The notes beneath the pieces were generated by a model. That model was not told where the DNA came from. It ran no database searches and saw nothing but the letters and a program-made list of their open reading frames with translations. From JAIBJN01 sp963838795 (GTDB lineage: Bacteria > Actinomycetota > Thermoleophilia > Gaiellales > Gaiellaceae), in NCBI GenBank assembly GCA_963838795.1, contig CAWISL010000011.1:248001-312000 (forward strand): a stretch of 64,000 nucleotides of DNA. The letters are read 5' to 3'. Positions within the stretch are counted from its first letter, which is position 1. Every line of letters starts with the position of its first letter. The translations under genes and the position numbers were made by a program. Below are positions 40,931 to 50,126 of the stretch, piece by piece.

Positions 40931-41494
40931 TCAGTAGAGGGTCGCCGCGAGTCGACGCCGGTACTGCGTCGTGAGGGGATCCTCGGGCCCGAGCTCACCG
41001 AAGAGCGCAACCATGATCTCTCGGATGCGCTCCCGACGCTCCGGATCGGCGCTCTCGAGATCGCCGAGGAGCCACTCGAGGACTCGCTCGTAGTCGTGCT
41101 CCGCGAGCGGGCCGAGGATCTCGGGGAACTCCCCGCTATCCGTGAGCTCCGCGAGCAGGCGCTCCGACGGCGGCGGGCCGGTGAGCCGCTCGAGGAAGTC
41201 CTCGACGGTCGCGGCGGGCACCACGCCAGTGAACTCGTCCACGACCTGGCCGTTCCTGAAGGCCTTCACGTTCGGGATCCCGCGCACCCCGTACCGCTCC
41301 GCGAGCTCCTGATTCGCGTCGGTGTCCACCTTGGCGAGGACGACGCGCCCTGCCTGCGCTTCGACCGCTTGCTCGAGAACAGGCGTGAGCATCTTGCAGG
41401 GGCCGCACCACTCGGCCCAGAAGTCGACGACGACCGGGACGGTCGCCGAGCGCTCCAGCACGTCCTGCTCGAAGGTGTCGGTGGTGACGTCCAT
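40931..41494 (-). CDS. Thioredoxin-TPR protein (YbbN/CnoX-like)
   Basis: A 187-residue protein. Thioredoxin domain at 1-105 with the active site WCGPC (C30, C33) and the cis-Pro segment GIPNVKAF. A C-terminal helical extension of about 80 residues (PPPSERLLAELTDSGEFPE...) resembles the TPR-like tail of the YbbN co-chaperone family. Unlike E. coli YbbN it keeps both active-site cysteines, so redox activity is likely. Starts one base after the stop of the deacetylase-fold gene. Confidence 0.85.
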   Translation of the reverse strand: MDVTTDTFEQDVLERSATVPVVVDFWAEWCGPCKMLTPVLEQAVEAQAGRVVLAKVDTDANQELAERYGVRGIPNVKAFRNGQVVDEFTGVVPAATVEDFLERLTGPPPSERLLAELTDSGEFPEILGPLAEHDYERVLEWLLGDLESADPERRERIREIMVALFGELGPEDPLTTQYRRRLAATLY

Positions 41495-41495
41495 C

Positions 41496-42350
41496 TCAGG
41501 CGGCGGCGAGCACGGAGCCGACGAGGCCCGGGAGGGCCTGGGCGTCGTACCCGCCTTCGAGCACGAACGCTACCCGCTCGGAGAGCGTCACCGCACGGGC
41601 TGCGAGCGCTCCGAAGCCGGCCTCCGTCAGCTCGAGGCCGCCGATCGGATCGGTCGCGGCCGCGTCGAAGCCCGCCGAGACCAGCAACAGGTCGGGACCG
41701 AAGGCCTCGAGCGCCGGGGCGGCCGTGCCGTCGAAGGCCTCCAGCATCGCGTCGTCTCCCGAGCCGGCCGCCAGCGGGACGTTCAGCGTCGTGGCGTTGC
41801 CCTCGCCCGGCCCGCCCGAGCCGGGGTAGAACGGCCACTGGTGGAGGGAGGCGAAGAAGACCGTCTCGTCGTCCCAGAAGGCGTCCTGGGTGCCATTGCC
41901 GTGGTGGACGTCCCAGTCGAGGATCGCCACGCGCTCCACGCCGAGCTCGCGCTGGGCGAAGCGCGTCGCGACGGCGACGTTGTTGAAGAGGCAGAAGCCC
42001 ATGGCGCGGTTCGCGAGGGCGTGATGGCCGGGCGGGCGGGCAAGCGCGAAGCCGCCGAGCTCCGCGGCCTGAAGCGCGGCGCCCGCGGCGAGCAGGGCGG
42101 CGTCATACGTGGTCTCGGTGCAGATCGTGTCCGCGTCGAGCAGCGTCGGCTGCCCGCGTGCGGAGACACGGCGCACGGCCTCGACGTACTGGGGCTCGTG
42201 GACTGACGCGAGCTCGCCGACCGTCGCCGGCCGCGCCTCGAGGAAGTCGGGAAAGGCCTCGTTGAGAACGCGAAGGCGCTCCTGCCGCTCTGGATGGTCC
42301 CCGGTCGGGTGGAGCTCGGCGAAGGCCCGATGGCTGACCAGCGGGATCAC
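41496..42350 (-). CDS. Histone deacetylase-fold (AcuC/acetylpolyamine amidohydrolase) protein
   Basis: A Zn-dependent amidohydrolase of 284 residues. The His-His pair is in RPPGHHALANRAMGFCLFNN, the Zn ligands in ILDWDVHHGNGTQ and the second Asp in VSAGFDAAATDPIGG; EGGYD is near the C-terminus. Could deacetylate acetylated proteins (AcuC) or acetylpolyamines. GTG 42348-42350 overlaps the stop of the FMN-dependent gene (GTGA). The long frame upstream is a shadow of that gene. Confidence 0.88.
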   Translation of the reverse strand: MIPLVSHRAFAELHPTGDHPERQERLRVLNEAFPDFLEARPATVGELASVHEPQYVEAVRRVSARGQPTLLDADTICTETTYDAALLAAGAALQAAELGGFALARPPGHHALANRAMGFCLFNNVAVATRFAQRELGVERVAILDWDVHHGNGTQDAFWDDETVFFASLHQWPFYPGSGGPGEGNATTLNVPLAAGSGDDAMLEAFDGTAAPALEAFGPDLLLVSAGFDAAATDPIGGLELTEAGFGALAARAVTLSERVAFVLEGGYDAQALPGLVGSVLAAA

Positions 42351-43420
42351 GCGCGGAGGCCCACGTGCTGCGGGCCCACGTCGGCGGGCGTGGGGCAGCC
42401 GAGCAGGAGGAGCGCCAGCTCGATCTCCGCCTGGAAGAGCTCGAGGACGTGCCTGGCGCTTGCCTCGCCCCCGGCGGCGAGCCCCCAGAGGGCCGGTCGC
42501 CCGACGAGAACGGACCGGGCGCCGAGCGCGAGGGCCTTCGCCACGTCGGTTCCTCGGCGCACGCCGCCGTCGAGGTAGACCTCGGCGCGCTCGCCGACTG
42601 CCTCGACGACCTCGGGAAGGGCGTCGAGAGTCGCCGCGACGCCGTCCAGCTGTCGGCCGCCGTGGTTGGAGACGATCATGCCCGCGCATCCGTGCTCACA
42701 CGCAAGGGTCGCGTCCTCTTCGGTGAGGATCCCCTTGAGCACGAGCGGAAGGGAGCACCGCGAACGGAGCCACTCGAGGTCACGCCAGGTGAGGCTTCGG
42801 TCCGCGACCTCTGCGAGCGTTTCGTGGAAGTACTCGGCTCCGACGAGCGATACCGGGAGATTCGGCGTGGGCAGGTCCGCCGGCAGGCTGAAGCCGCTGC
42901 GGAGATCGCGCTCTCGCGGCCCGGCCTTCGGCAGGTCGACCGTGAGGACGAGCGCCGTGAAGCCCGCGTCGGCCGCCTCTGCCACGAGGTCGGCCGTGAA
43001 CTCTCGGTCGCGCGACCAGTAGAGCTGGAACCAGCGCGGGGCGTCGTCCCCGAGCTCGTCGGCTAGCGCGCGCGGGCGGACGCTCCCCAGGCTGGACAGC
43101 GTGTAGACGGTGCCGACCGCCGCCGCCGCCCGCGCCAGGGCAGCCTCGCCGTCCGGGTGGGCCACGCGCTGGAGCGACGTCGGAGCCACCATGAGCGGCA
43201 TGGAGATCTGGGTGCCGAGCACCGACGTCCGCGTGTTCACGTCGCTGACGTCGACGAGCATCCGCGGCCGCAGCACACGGTGTTGAAACGCGGCCTCGTT
43301 GTCGCGGAGCGTGATCTCGTCGCCCGCGCCGCCGACGACGTAGCCCCAGTATCCGGGCTCGCAGCAGGCCTCGGCGAGGCGCTCGTAGTCGGCGACCTTG
43401 ATCGGCTTCGGCTTGCTCAC
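42347..43420 (-). CDS. FMN-dependent alpha-hydroxy acid dehydrogenase/oxidase
   Basis: A lactate/glycolate-oxidase family TIM-barrel flavoenzyme of 357 residues. The FMN and catalytic segment is SNHGGRQLDG, with the active-site His and Arg. Other blocks: PLMVAPTSLQRVAHPDGEAALARAA, WFQLYWSRDR, TVDLPKAGPRERD and YLDGGVRRGTDVAKAL. The oxidised acid (lactate, glycolate, mandelate or similar) is not decided by sequence. GTG 43418-43420 overlaps the stop of the exonuclease gene. Confidence 0.88.
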   Translation of the reverse strand: MSKPKPIKVADYERLAEACCEPGYWGYVVGGAGDEITLRDNEAAFQHRVLRPRMLVDVSDVNTRTSVLGTQISMPLMVAPTSLQRVAHPDGEAALARAAAAVGTVYTLSSLGSVRPRALADELGDDAPRWFQLYWSRDREFTADLVAEAADAGFTALVLTVDLPKAGPRERDLRSGFSLPADLPTPNLPVSLVGAEYFHETLAEVADRSLTWRDLEWLRSRCSLPLVLKGILTEEDATLACEHGCAGMIVSNHGGRQLDGVAATLDALPEVVEAVGERAEVYLDGGVRRGTDVAKALALGARSVLVGRPALWGLAAGGEASARHVLELFQAEIELALLLLGCPTPADVGPQHVGLRA

Positions 43421-44260
43421 GTGGCCCGCTCCCGGAAGCGCCGCGCCACGCCTGCCAGTCCCCACGCCTCCGCGAGGTCGCCGCCCGCCTCCCAGTCCGG
43501 TTCGACATCCGGGAGCTCTGGGATCGGCGCGTCGGCCTGCAGCCGCGCCATGTGCAGGAAGTCGCGCAGCGCGTCCGCCTGGTCGGGGAAGCCGCCGGCC
43601 GCGAGACAGGCTTCGAGCGAGCCGTGCTTGGCGAGGATGCTTGCTGCGCGCCCCGGGCCGATTCCCTTCGCCCCGGGGATGCGGTCCGAGGGGTCTCCGC
43701 GGAGGGCGACGAAGTCGGGAACGAGGTCGGGCGCGACGCCGTAGATCTCCTTGACCTCGGCGGGGCCGACGCGCACGAGCTCCCGCTGGCCCGGCTTCGG
43801 GCGCAGGATCGTCGTCCGCTCGCTCGCGAGCTGGAACAGATCGCGGTCGTTGGTGAAGACGAGCGCCTCGCCGCCGCGCGCCTCCTCCGCGGCCACGGCC
43901 GCCCCGAGGAAGTCGTCGGCCTCGTAGCCGTCAGCCTTCGCCCACGGGAAGCCGAGCGCGCCCACCAGCTCGGGCAGGCGGTCGAGCTGGGAGGTCAGGA
44001 CGGGCGGGAAGTCGCGTCCCGACTGGTACTCCGGCAAGAGCTCGTTGCGGTAGGTCGGAACGCCGACGGAGTCGAAGCCGACGAAGACGGTCCGTGGCTG
44101 CTCGTCTTCCCAGGCCCGCAGGAGCATGTTCGCGAACCCGACGATCATGTTCGCCTGGTTCCCGGCGCCGTCCTTGATCGACGAGGGCAGCGCGTGGAAG
44201 GCCCGATGGGCGAGGTTGTCGCCGTCGACGGCCAGATAGGGGTCTCAAGTTGCCGGGCAT
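43417..44260 (-). CDS. 5'-3' exonuclease (FEN/Pol I N-domain type), 5' end apparently frameshifted
   Basis: A structure-specific nuclease related to the N-terminal domain of DNA polymerase I. Acidic-site blocks: YRNELLPEYQSGR, GYEADDFLGA, FTNDRDLFQLA, GDPSDRIPGAKGIGPGRAA. The conserved N-terminus (LAVDGDNLAHRAFHALPSS) is present in frame before the first ATG (44148) but has no standard start codon: a stop lies just upstream. An ATG at 44258-44260 would supply MPGNLRP if one base of the GGGG run at 44239-44242 were absent. A CTG start at 44233-44235 is the alternative. Confidence 0.82.
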
Positions 44261-44295
44261 TCTTGCCGTTTTAGCCCTTCGCTAAGGTGATCGCC

Positions 44296-46527
44296 GTGTC
44301 GAAGACGCTCGTCATCGCCGAAAAGCCCTCCGTCGGCCGCGACCTCGCGGCCACGCTGCCGGGCACCTTCAAGCAGAGCAAGGACAAGACGCACCTCGCC
44401 GACGGCGACTACGTGATCACCTGGGCAGTGGGCCATCTGGTCGGCCTCGCGGAGCCCGATCAGTACGACGAGAAGCTGAAGAAGTGGCGCTTCGCGGACC
44501 TGCCGATCGTGCCGAAGAAGTTCAAGCTCATCCCCAACGACGACAAGGCCAAGAAGCAGCTCAACGCCGTCCACAAGCTCATGAAGGCCGAGGACGTCGA
44601 GCTGATCGTCAATGCCTGCGACGCCGGACGAGAGGGAGAGCTCATCTTCGCGTACCTCTACGAGACGTCCGGCGTGAAGAAGCCCGTGAAGCGCCTGTGG
44701 CTCAACTCGATGACGAAGGCGGCCATTCGCGACGCCTTCGAGCACCTGCGCGACGGCGACGAGATGCGACTGCTCGAGGAGGCGGCCCGCTCGCGCTCCG
44801 AGGCCGACTGGCTGGTGGGCATGAACGCGACCCGGGCTGCATCGATCCGGCTCCGCGCCGCGTTCGACGGCGCCGTCTCGCTCGGCCGCGTCCAGACCCC
44901 GACGCTGACGCTCGTCGTTCGCCGCGAGCTCGAGATCCGCGCCTTCGTCCCCGAGCCGTACTGGCTTGTCGAGGCGAAGTTCGCCGCGACGAGCGAGCGC
45001 CTCTACAGCGGCCGCTACCTCGGCGGAAAGCGGATCAAGGAGGACGAGGCCAAGGCGATCGTCGCCGAGACGACGGGGCAGCCGGGCACGATCACCAAGC
45101 TCGAGCAGAAGGAGGAGCGCGAGGCGCCGCAGCTCCTCTACGACCTCACATCGCTCCAGCGGCATGCGAACACGCTTTTCGGCTTCTCCGCGCGCCGCAC
45201 CCTAGCCGCGGCGCAGCGGCTCTACGAGGAGCACAAGGCGATCACGTACCCACGCACGAGCTCGCGCTTCCTCACCTCCGACATGATCGGCGAGATCAAG
45301 CCGACCGCGGCGCACGTCGGCCGCCACGAACGCTATGGACAGGCGGCGTCGTACGTCACCCGCCTGGAGAAGCTCCCGCTCGGGCGCGTCGTCAACGACA
45401 AGCGGGTCGAGGATCACCACGCGATCATCCCGACTCGCTCCGACCACGACCTGACGAAGATGGGGCCGGACGAGAGCCGGATCTACGATCTCGTCGCGAA
45501 GCGCTTCCTGGCTGTCTTCCACCCGGATGCCGTCTACGAGCGGACGCGGGTCGAGACCACGGTCGCCGAGCACGTCTTTCGGACGTCCGGGCGCGTGCTC
45601 GTCGAGGCCGGATGGAAGGGCGTCTACGGGGAGGAGGCGCAGAAGCCCGGAGACGAGGACGACTCGGGCGGCGACCAGCTCCTCCCGCGGCTCGAGCAGG
45701 GAGAGAGCGTCGATACCCGCTCGGTGGAGTCGCTTCGCAAGGAGACCCAGCCGCCGCGTCGGTTCACGGAGGCCTCGCTCCTCGGCGCGATGGAGACCGC
45801 TGGCAAGGACATCGAGGATGCGGAGCTCCGCGAGGCGATGAAGGACTCGGGCATCGGCACGCCGGCGACCCGGGCGTCGATCATCGAGCGCCTGATCCAG
45901 GTCGGCTATCTCGAGCGCGAGGGCCGGGCCCTGCACGCGACCGAGAAGGGCGTCCAGGTGATCTCGCTCCTGGGCGAGCATCCGCTCACGTCCCCCGAGC
46001 TGACCGGCAGCTGGGAGCATCGCCTCGCGCTCATCGAGCAGGGCGAGGACACACGGCCGGCGTTCATGTCCGACATCGTCAAGTTCACCACCGACACGGT
46101 CGCCGAGCTCGACAAGCTCAAGGGCGTGAAGATCGAGCGGGCCAACCTGGGCCCGTGCCCGGTCTGCGGTCGCGACGTGATCGAGAACCGCAAGGGCTAC
46201 TCGTGCTGGTCGAAGGACGACCCGGGCTGCGGCTTCGTGATCTGGAAGAAGAAGGCGAACAAGATCCTCCCGGTCGCCGTCGTCAAGGAGCTGATGGAGA
46301 CGGGGAAGACCGCCAAGCCGGTCGCCGGCTTCCGTGGTCGCTCCGGGCGGACGTTCAGCGCGAAGCTTGCGCTGGAGCAGGGTGAGGACGGCAAGTGGCG
46401 GGTCGAGTTCGACGAGGAGTGGGCGCGGACGCCACGCGCCCAGCCGGAGTCCGACGCCGACGCTGCAGCCGAGAACGGCGATCGCCAGGCGGACGCCGCC
46501 AACACTTCCGCCCGCGCGGCGTCTTAA
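44296..46527 (+). CDS. topB: DNA topoisomerase III (type IA)
   Basis: Type IA topoisomerase of 743 residues. Toprim acidic residues are in VIAEKPSVGRDLA and ACDAGREGE. The active-site tyrosine is in KAITYPRTSSRFL. Domain II blocks GRVQTPTLTLVV and MKDSGIGTPATRA follow. A C-terminal zinc-finger-like segment has CPVCG and CWSKDDPGCGF. The last ~50 residues are a low-complexity acidic/Ala tail. GTG 44296 is preferred (AAGG eight bases upstream); an in-frame GTG lies at 44287. Confidence 0.92.
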   Translation: MSKTLVIAEKPSVGRDLAATLPGTFKQSKDKTHLADGDYVITWAVGHLVGLAEPDQYDEKLKKWRFADLPIVPKKFKLIPNDDKAKKQLNAVHKLMKAEDVELIVNACDAGREGELIFAYLYETSGVKKPVKRLWLNSMTKAAIRDAFEHLRDGDEMRLLEEAARSRSEADWLVGMNATRAASIRLRAAFDGAVSLGRVQTPTLTLVVRRELEIRAFVPEPYWLVEAKFAATSERLYSGRYLGGKRIKEDEAKAIVAETTGQPGTITKLEQKEEREAPQLLYDLTSLQRHANTLFGFSARRTLAAAQRLYEEHKAITYPRTSSRFLTSDMIGEIKPTAAHVGRHERYGQAASYVTRLEKLPLGRVVNDKRVEDHHAIIPTRSDHDLTKMGPDESRIYDLVAKRFLAVFHPDAVYERTRVETTVAEHVFRTSGRVLVEAGWKGVYGEEAQKPGDEDDSGGDQLLPRLEQGESVDTRSVESLRKETQPPRRFTEASLLGAMETAGKDIEDAELREAMKDSGIGTPATRASIIERLIQVGYLEREGRALHATEKGVQVISLLGEHPLTSPELTGSWEHRLALIEQGEDTRPAFMSDIVKFTTDTVAELDKLKGVKIERANLGPCPVCGRDVIENRKGYSCWSKDDPGCGFVIWKKKANKILPVAVVKELMETGKTAKPVAGFRGRSGRTFSAKLALEQGEDGKWRVEFDEEWARTPRAQPESDADAAAENGDRQADAANTSARAAS

Positions 46528-46545
46528 ACTCGCAACAGCCCTGCG

Positions 46546-46589
46546 TTAACCCGCGGTTAAGCCACCCTTCCGCGGGTTTGCCCGCAAGG
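46546..46589 (+). promoter_or_regulatory. Two adjacent inverted repeats between topB and the sigma gene
   Basis: TTAACC-CGC-GGTTAA (46546-46560), then a hairpin with CCTT/AAGG outer and GCGGG/CCCGC inner stems around TTTG (46566-46589). The first could be an operator or part of the sigma-gene promoter region; the second could end topB transcription. No U-tract follows either. Confidence 0.4.
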
Positions 46590-46674
46590 GAATGCGTCGT
46601 AGAGTGAGAACGTTTCTGAGGGTGAGCCGCAATCCAACCTGCCGTTTTCCGGCGAAAGGATCCAGAGAGGCGAC

Positions 46675-47724
46675 GTGAGCCAGAACTCCGTGCACGAAGT
46701 GCTTGACACCCAGGCGGGCCGCCAGCTTCTCGAAAGCGCAGAGGAGCGTGGGTTCGTGGAGCCCGCCGAGCTCGAGGCGCTCGCGCTCGAGCTCGACCTC
46801 GGCGACGAGGAGATGGCCGAGCTGACGCACGAGCTCGAGACCATCGGCCTCGAGATCGGCGCTCCCGCGGAGGAGGCCGCCCCGGTCGTCGCCGCGGCGG
46901 CGGTTCAAGGAGCGGGCGACAGCCTGCAGCTCTTCCTGGCCGACGTCGGCCGGCACAAGCTTCTCACCGCTGCCGAGGAGGTCGCGCTCGCCAAGCGCCT
47001 CGAGAAGGGCGACCTGCTCGCCAAGCGGCGCATGATCGAGTCCAACCTTCGCCTCGTCGTCTCGATCGCCAAGGGCTACCGCGGCCTCGGCGTCCCCTTC
47101 CTCGACCTGATCCAGGAGGGCACGCTCGGCCTCAACCGCGCCGTCGAGAAGTTCGACTGGCGCCGCGGCTTCAAGTTCTCGACCTACGCGACCTGGTGGA
47201 TCCGTCAGTCGGTGCAGCGCGCAGTCGCCAACAACGCGCGCACCATTCGCGTCCCAGTCCACGTCGTCGAGCGGCAGCAGAAGCTCGGCCGCGCCGCCCG
47301 CCGGCTCGAGGTCGAGCTCGGTCGCGACGCCACGCGCGAGGAGCTGGCGGAGGCCACCGGCCTCCCCGTCCAGCACGTCGACGAAGCGCTCTCGGCCGCA
47401 CAGGCGTCGGTTTCGCTGAACCAGAGCGTCGGCTCGGACGACGAGGGCGAGCTCGGCGATCTCTTCGCCGACCGCGAGGCTGCCGATCCGTTCGAAGAGG
47501 CCGAAGAGTCGCTGCGCAAGCAGGGGGTCCGCAAGGCGCTGGACGCCCTTCCCGAGCGTGAGCGGCGCATCCTCGAGCTGCGCTTCGGCTTCGAGGGCGA
47601 CCCGTGGACGCTCGAGGCGATCGGCGCCGAGCTGGGGCTCACGCGCGAGCGAGTCCGCCAGCTCGAGGGCCAGGCGCTCCAGCGCCTCGCAGCCCTGCGC
47701 GAGCTGGCCGGCGTCGCCGCCTAG
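46675..47724 (+). CDS. RNA polymerase sigma-70 factor (group 1/2)
   Basis: A 349-residue sigma factor. Region 1.2 DSLQLFLADVGRHKLL. Region 2: LRLVVSIAKGYRGLGVPFLDLIQEGTLGLNRAVEKFDWRRGFKFSTYATWWIRQSV, including -10 recognition and melting aromatics. Region 3: REELAEATGLPVQHVDEAL. Region 4: ERERRILELRFG...TRERVRQLEGQALQRL. The Glu-rich first 80 residues replace a long region 1.1. It is probably the housekeeping or a principal-like sigma factor. GTG start, after GAGAGG. Confidence 0.92.
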   Translation: MSQNSVHEVLDTQAGRQLLESAEERGFVEPAELEALALELDLGDEEMAELTHELETIGLEIGAPAEEAAPVVAAAAVQGAGDSLQLFLADVGRHKLLTAAEEVALAKRLEKGDLLAKRRMIESNLRLVVSIAKGYRGLGVPFLDLIQEGTLGLNRAVEKFDWRRGFKFSTYATWWIRQSVQRAVANNARTIRVPVHVVERQQKLGRAARRLEVELGRDATREELAEATGLPVQHVDEALSAAQASVSLNQSVGSDDEGELGDLFADREAADPFEEAEESLRKQGVRKALDALPERERRILELRFGFEGDPWTLEAIGAELGLTRERVRQLEGQALQRLAALRELAGVAA

Positions 47725-48067
47725 CCCAGAGCCCAGAGCGGGCAGGCCGCCCTCCGCGGCTGCCGCGCGTGCCTTGAACTCGGAGGAGCGGCGGGGCGGG
47801 AACCCACCGCATGGGGTCCCCACCCCGGCTTTCGTCGGCCAATGCCCCCGCCGCATCGGGGCCGGCCAACAAAGTCGCTTCCTCGAGTATGCGAGCCGCG
47901 ACGTTGGTTGATCCATCCCCCGGCGGTTGGTTCACCGAGTAGCTTGACCCCTGGTCGAAAGGCGGGTTTACGGCCCGGCGACCGGGGTGCCGGCCTCAGG
48001 TCGAGTCAGAGGCCTGCTCCCTCATATTGGGGTTTTGTCCACAGGAGAGCGTGCCGATCACCGCAGC
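47725..48067. other. Structured intergenic region without a gene
   Basis: 343 bases with no credible CDS or tRNA. It is rich in potential stems: CGGGAACCCA...TGGGGTCCC around 47798-47822, GGCTTTCGTCGGCC around 47829, and CCGGCGACCGG...CCGGCC around 47975-47995. The first block loosely recalls the core of c-di-AMP (ydaO) riboswitches but misses key bases, so no assignment is made. It precedes a one-domain LuxR gene. Confidence 0.3.
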
Positions 48068-48403
48068 GTGGACGCCGCTGAGCGCAAGAACATCCTGAGC
48101 AGATACCTGGACCACTCGCGCCGCTTCGACGAGGTGGCCGCGAAGCGCAACGGCCGCACGCCGAGCGCCGACGTGATTCCGCTCACTCCGCCGCTCCGCG
48201 AGCTCGAGCAGGAACCGACCATGCGCGAGATCGAGGTGCTGCAACTGATCTCGGACGGCCTGGTCAACCGGGAAATCGGCCAGCGGCTGTTCCTCTCCGA
48301 GGAGACGGTCAAGTCGCACGTGCGCCATTTGCTGGCCAAGCTCCAGGCCCGCAGCAGAGCCCACGCAGTAGCCATCGGCTTCCGCCGCAGCATCATCTCC
48401 TAG
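48068..48403 (+). CDS. One-domain LuxR-type DNA-binding protein
   Basis: About 111 residues. The C-terminal half is a GerE/LuxR helix-turn-helix (REIEVLQLISDGLVNREIGQRLFLSEETVKSHVRHLLAKL). There is no receiver or ligand domain, only a charged ~45-residue N-terminus. GTG 48068 is the likeliest start; the frame is open further upstream but without a start and ribosome site that fit. Stand-alone members of this type exist in actinobacteria as developmental or stress regulators. Confidence 0.8.
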   Translation: MDAAERKNILSRYLDHSRRFDEVAAKRNGRTPSADVIPLTPPLRELEQEPTMREIEVLQLISDGLVNREIGQRLFLSEETVKSHVRHLLAKLQARSRAHAVAIGFRRSIIS

Positions 48404-48581
48404 CGCGGGCCGGCCAGGCCCGTCGTTACGCGGATCTAGCCCGGTTCCAGAGCACTCGGAAGCCCGGGCGCTTCGCAGGTGAAGCGACCCGGGTCTTCCA
48501 CAGCTTCCACAGCCCTGTTCACAAATCCCTCATCGGAGGGATGTCGCTGGCTGAGGAAATACTAAGACTTCGGGAGGTTTG

Positions 48582-48668
48582 CTACCAGCCTCTAGAAGTG
48601 CCGGCGAGTGCGGCGATGGATGCAAGCGAGGTGAGAACAGCCAGCAGGCGGCTTTGCCAATGCAGCAT
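48582..48668 (-). CDS. 28-residue hydrophobic peptide with strong ribosome site
   Basis: ATG 48666-48668 to TAG 48582-48584 on the minus strand, preceded by AGAGAGGAG at the ideal distance. The peptide begins MLHWQSRLLAVLTSLASIAA and continues LAGTSRGW: a short basic/aromatic start and one hydrophobic helix. It is too small for usual gene finders. It could be a membrane micro-protein, a leader peptide or a type I toxin-like peptide. The near-perfect ribosome site in an otherwise gene-free stretch is the main support. Confidence 0.5.
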   Translation of the reverse strand: MLHWQSRLLAVLTSLASIAALAGTSRGW

Positions 48669-48706
48669 GGAGACTCCTCTCTCTACAGGGACAACGGCTT
48701 GAGGAA

Positions 48707-48732
48707 GCTTATCCCCCTTTTGGGTGATAAGC
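48707..48732 (+). promoter_or_regulatory. Hairpin upstream of the HD-GYP gene
   Basis: Outer stem GCTTATC / GATAAGC (7 pairs) with an inner CCC-TTTT-GGG. On the plus strand it is followed by AAGAGTTTT, so it may be a weak terminator for the LuxR gene. On the minus strand it lies upstream of the 28-residue peptide. Confidence 0.45.
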
Positions 48733-50126
48733 AAGAGTTTTGACCAGCTTTGTTCAGAATCCAGGCCGGGCCCGCGACGATTCGGTTCGAGCGGCCGTCC
48801 AGTCGATCGACGTCTCTACGCGGCAGGTCTTCTTTGTTTGACGTTGGGCTTCGCCGTCGGGCTTATGCTCATGGGTACGCCGATCGGTCCACTCTGGGCG
48901 ATTCTCGTTCTCGGAGCTTTCTCAATGCTCGCCGAGCGCCAGCCTGTTCGAATGAGCGCGAACCTGGAGATAACGGTCTCGGTTCTTCCTGTCGTGTTTG
49001 CTGCCGTTGCGTTTGGCCCACTTACAGCCATGGCCATCGGAGCCTTGGGCCTCGTCGTGACCTTCCAGCCTCCCTATGTGCGCTGGTTGATTTGGACCTG
49101 CAGCAGGGCCTTGGCGGCGGGGTTGGCTGGCCTTGCAGCGTCGCCGTCTTCGACGAAGTCTCGTCTGCACGGCTTTTCGGCGCCGTACTGGTCGCAGTCG
49201 TGGTTCTTGAGGCCGTCGATGGCGTGCTCGCCGCGTCGCGTCGTCGCAGTCCGAAAGAGCGGCGACTACACTCGGTTTCCTCGCTCCTCAAGCCGATTCT
49301 TATCGGCGCGGTGCCACTCTACGTGCCGGTGATCCTCCTGCTTGTCTATGCATATGAACAGATCTCGGCCTGGAGCTTGGTCCTCTTTCTCGCGCCGGCC
49401 ATCGCCGCTCATCGACTGCACGGCCTTTATCGCCAGCAGCAGGACACGACCGAGCAACTCCGAGTAGCGAACGATCGCCTCGAGCGGGCCAGCCTCTCGT
49501 TCGCGACAGCCCTCATCGCGGCTCTGGACGCTCGGGATCAGTACACAGCCGGGCACTCTGCGGCTGTGGCTGTCTATGCGAGAGATATTGCCGCCCGACT
49601 CGGCCTGTCGGAGGATGAGCAGCAGTTGGCCCATCTCTGCGGGCTCGTTCACGACATCGGGAAGGTCGGGCTTCCTGCCGGTCTGCTTGAGAAGCCGGGT
49701 GCACTGACCCTCGACGAGCGCCGTCGGATGGAGGAGCATTCAGCAATCGGCGAGCGGATCCTTGCGAAGGTCGATGATTATGCCGAGATCGCCCGGGTGG
49801 TGCGGCATCACCACGAGCGCATGGATGGCAACGGCTACCCCGATCACTTGCGCGGCCACGAGATCCCGCTGGTGTCTCGAATCATCGCCGTGGCAGATGC
49901 GTACAACGCAATGACGTCGGGCCGGCCATACCGCGATGCGATGCAGAGCCGAGTTGCGCGCTTTCGTCTCGCGCAGGCCGCTGGGACACAGTTCGACACG
50001 ACGGTTGTTGCCGCCTTTGAAGCGATTCTCGCCGGCTCATGCGAGACCTACCTCTCGGGTGCTCGTTCCGACTTCACAGTTGAGGCTCAACGGCACCAAC
50101 CAATGCCGGTCGCCAGCGTCGCCTAG
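48724..50126 (+). CDS. Membrane HD-GYP protein (c-di-GMP phosphodiesterase-like), frameshifted
   Basis: One gene split over two frames. The first frame (from 48724) carries three or four membrane segments (LYAAGLLCLTLGFAVGLMLM, LPVVFAAVAFGPLTAMAIGA). The second continues from about 49,130 with further helices (LFGAVLVAVVVLEAVDGVL, PLYVPVILLLVYAY), a coiled linker and the HD-GYP domain with HTAGHS-like start (QYTAGHSAAVAVY), HDIGK and HHERMDGNGYP. The metal residues are intact. Either a real pseudogene, an assembly indel near 49,120-49,145, or an internal start producing a shorter protein. The start at 48724 is not supported by a ribosome site. Confidence 0.75.

Noticed and set aside
47945..48000. 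c-di-GMP (GEMM) riboswitch upstream of the LuxR/HD-GYP genes
   Set aside because: A GAAA-like segment and a CCGG-rich stem are present, but the conserved CGCAAAGC core is missing.
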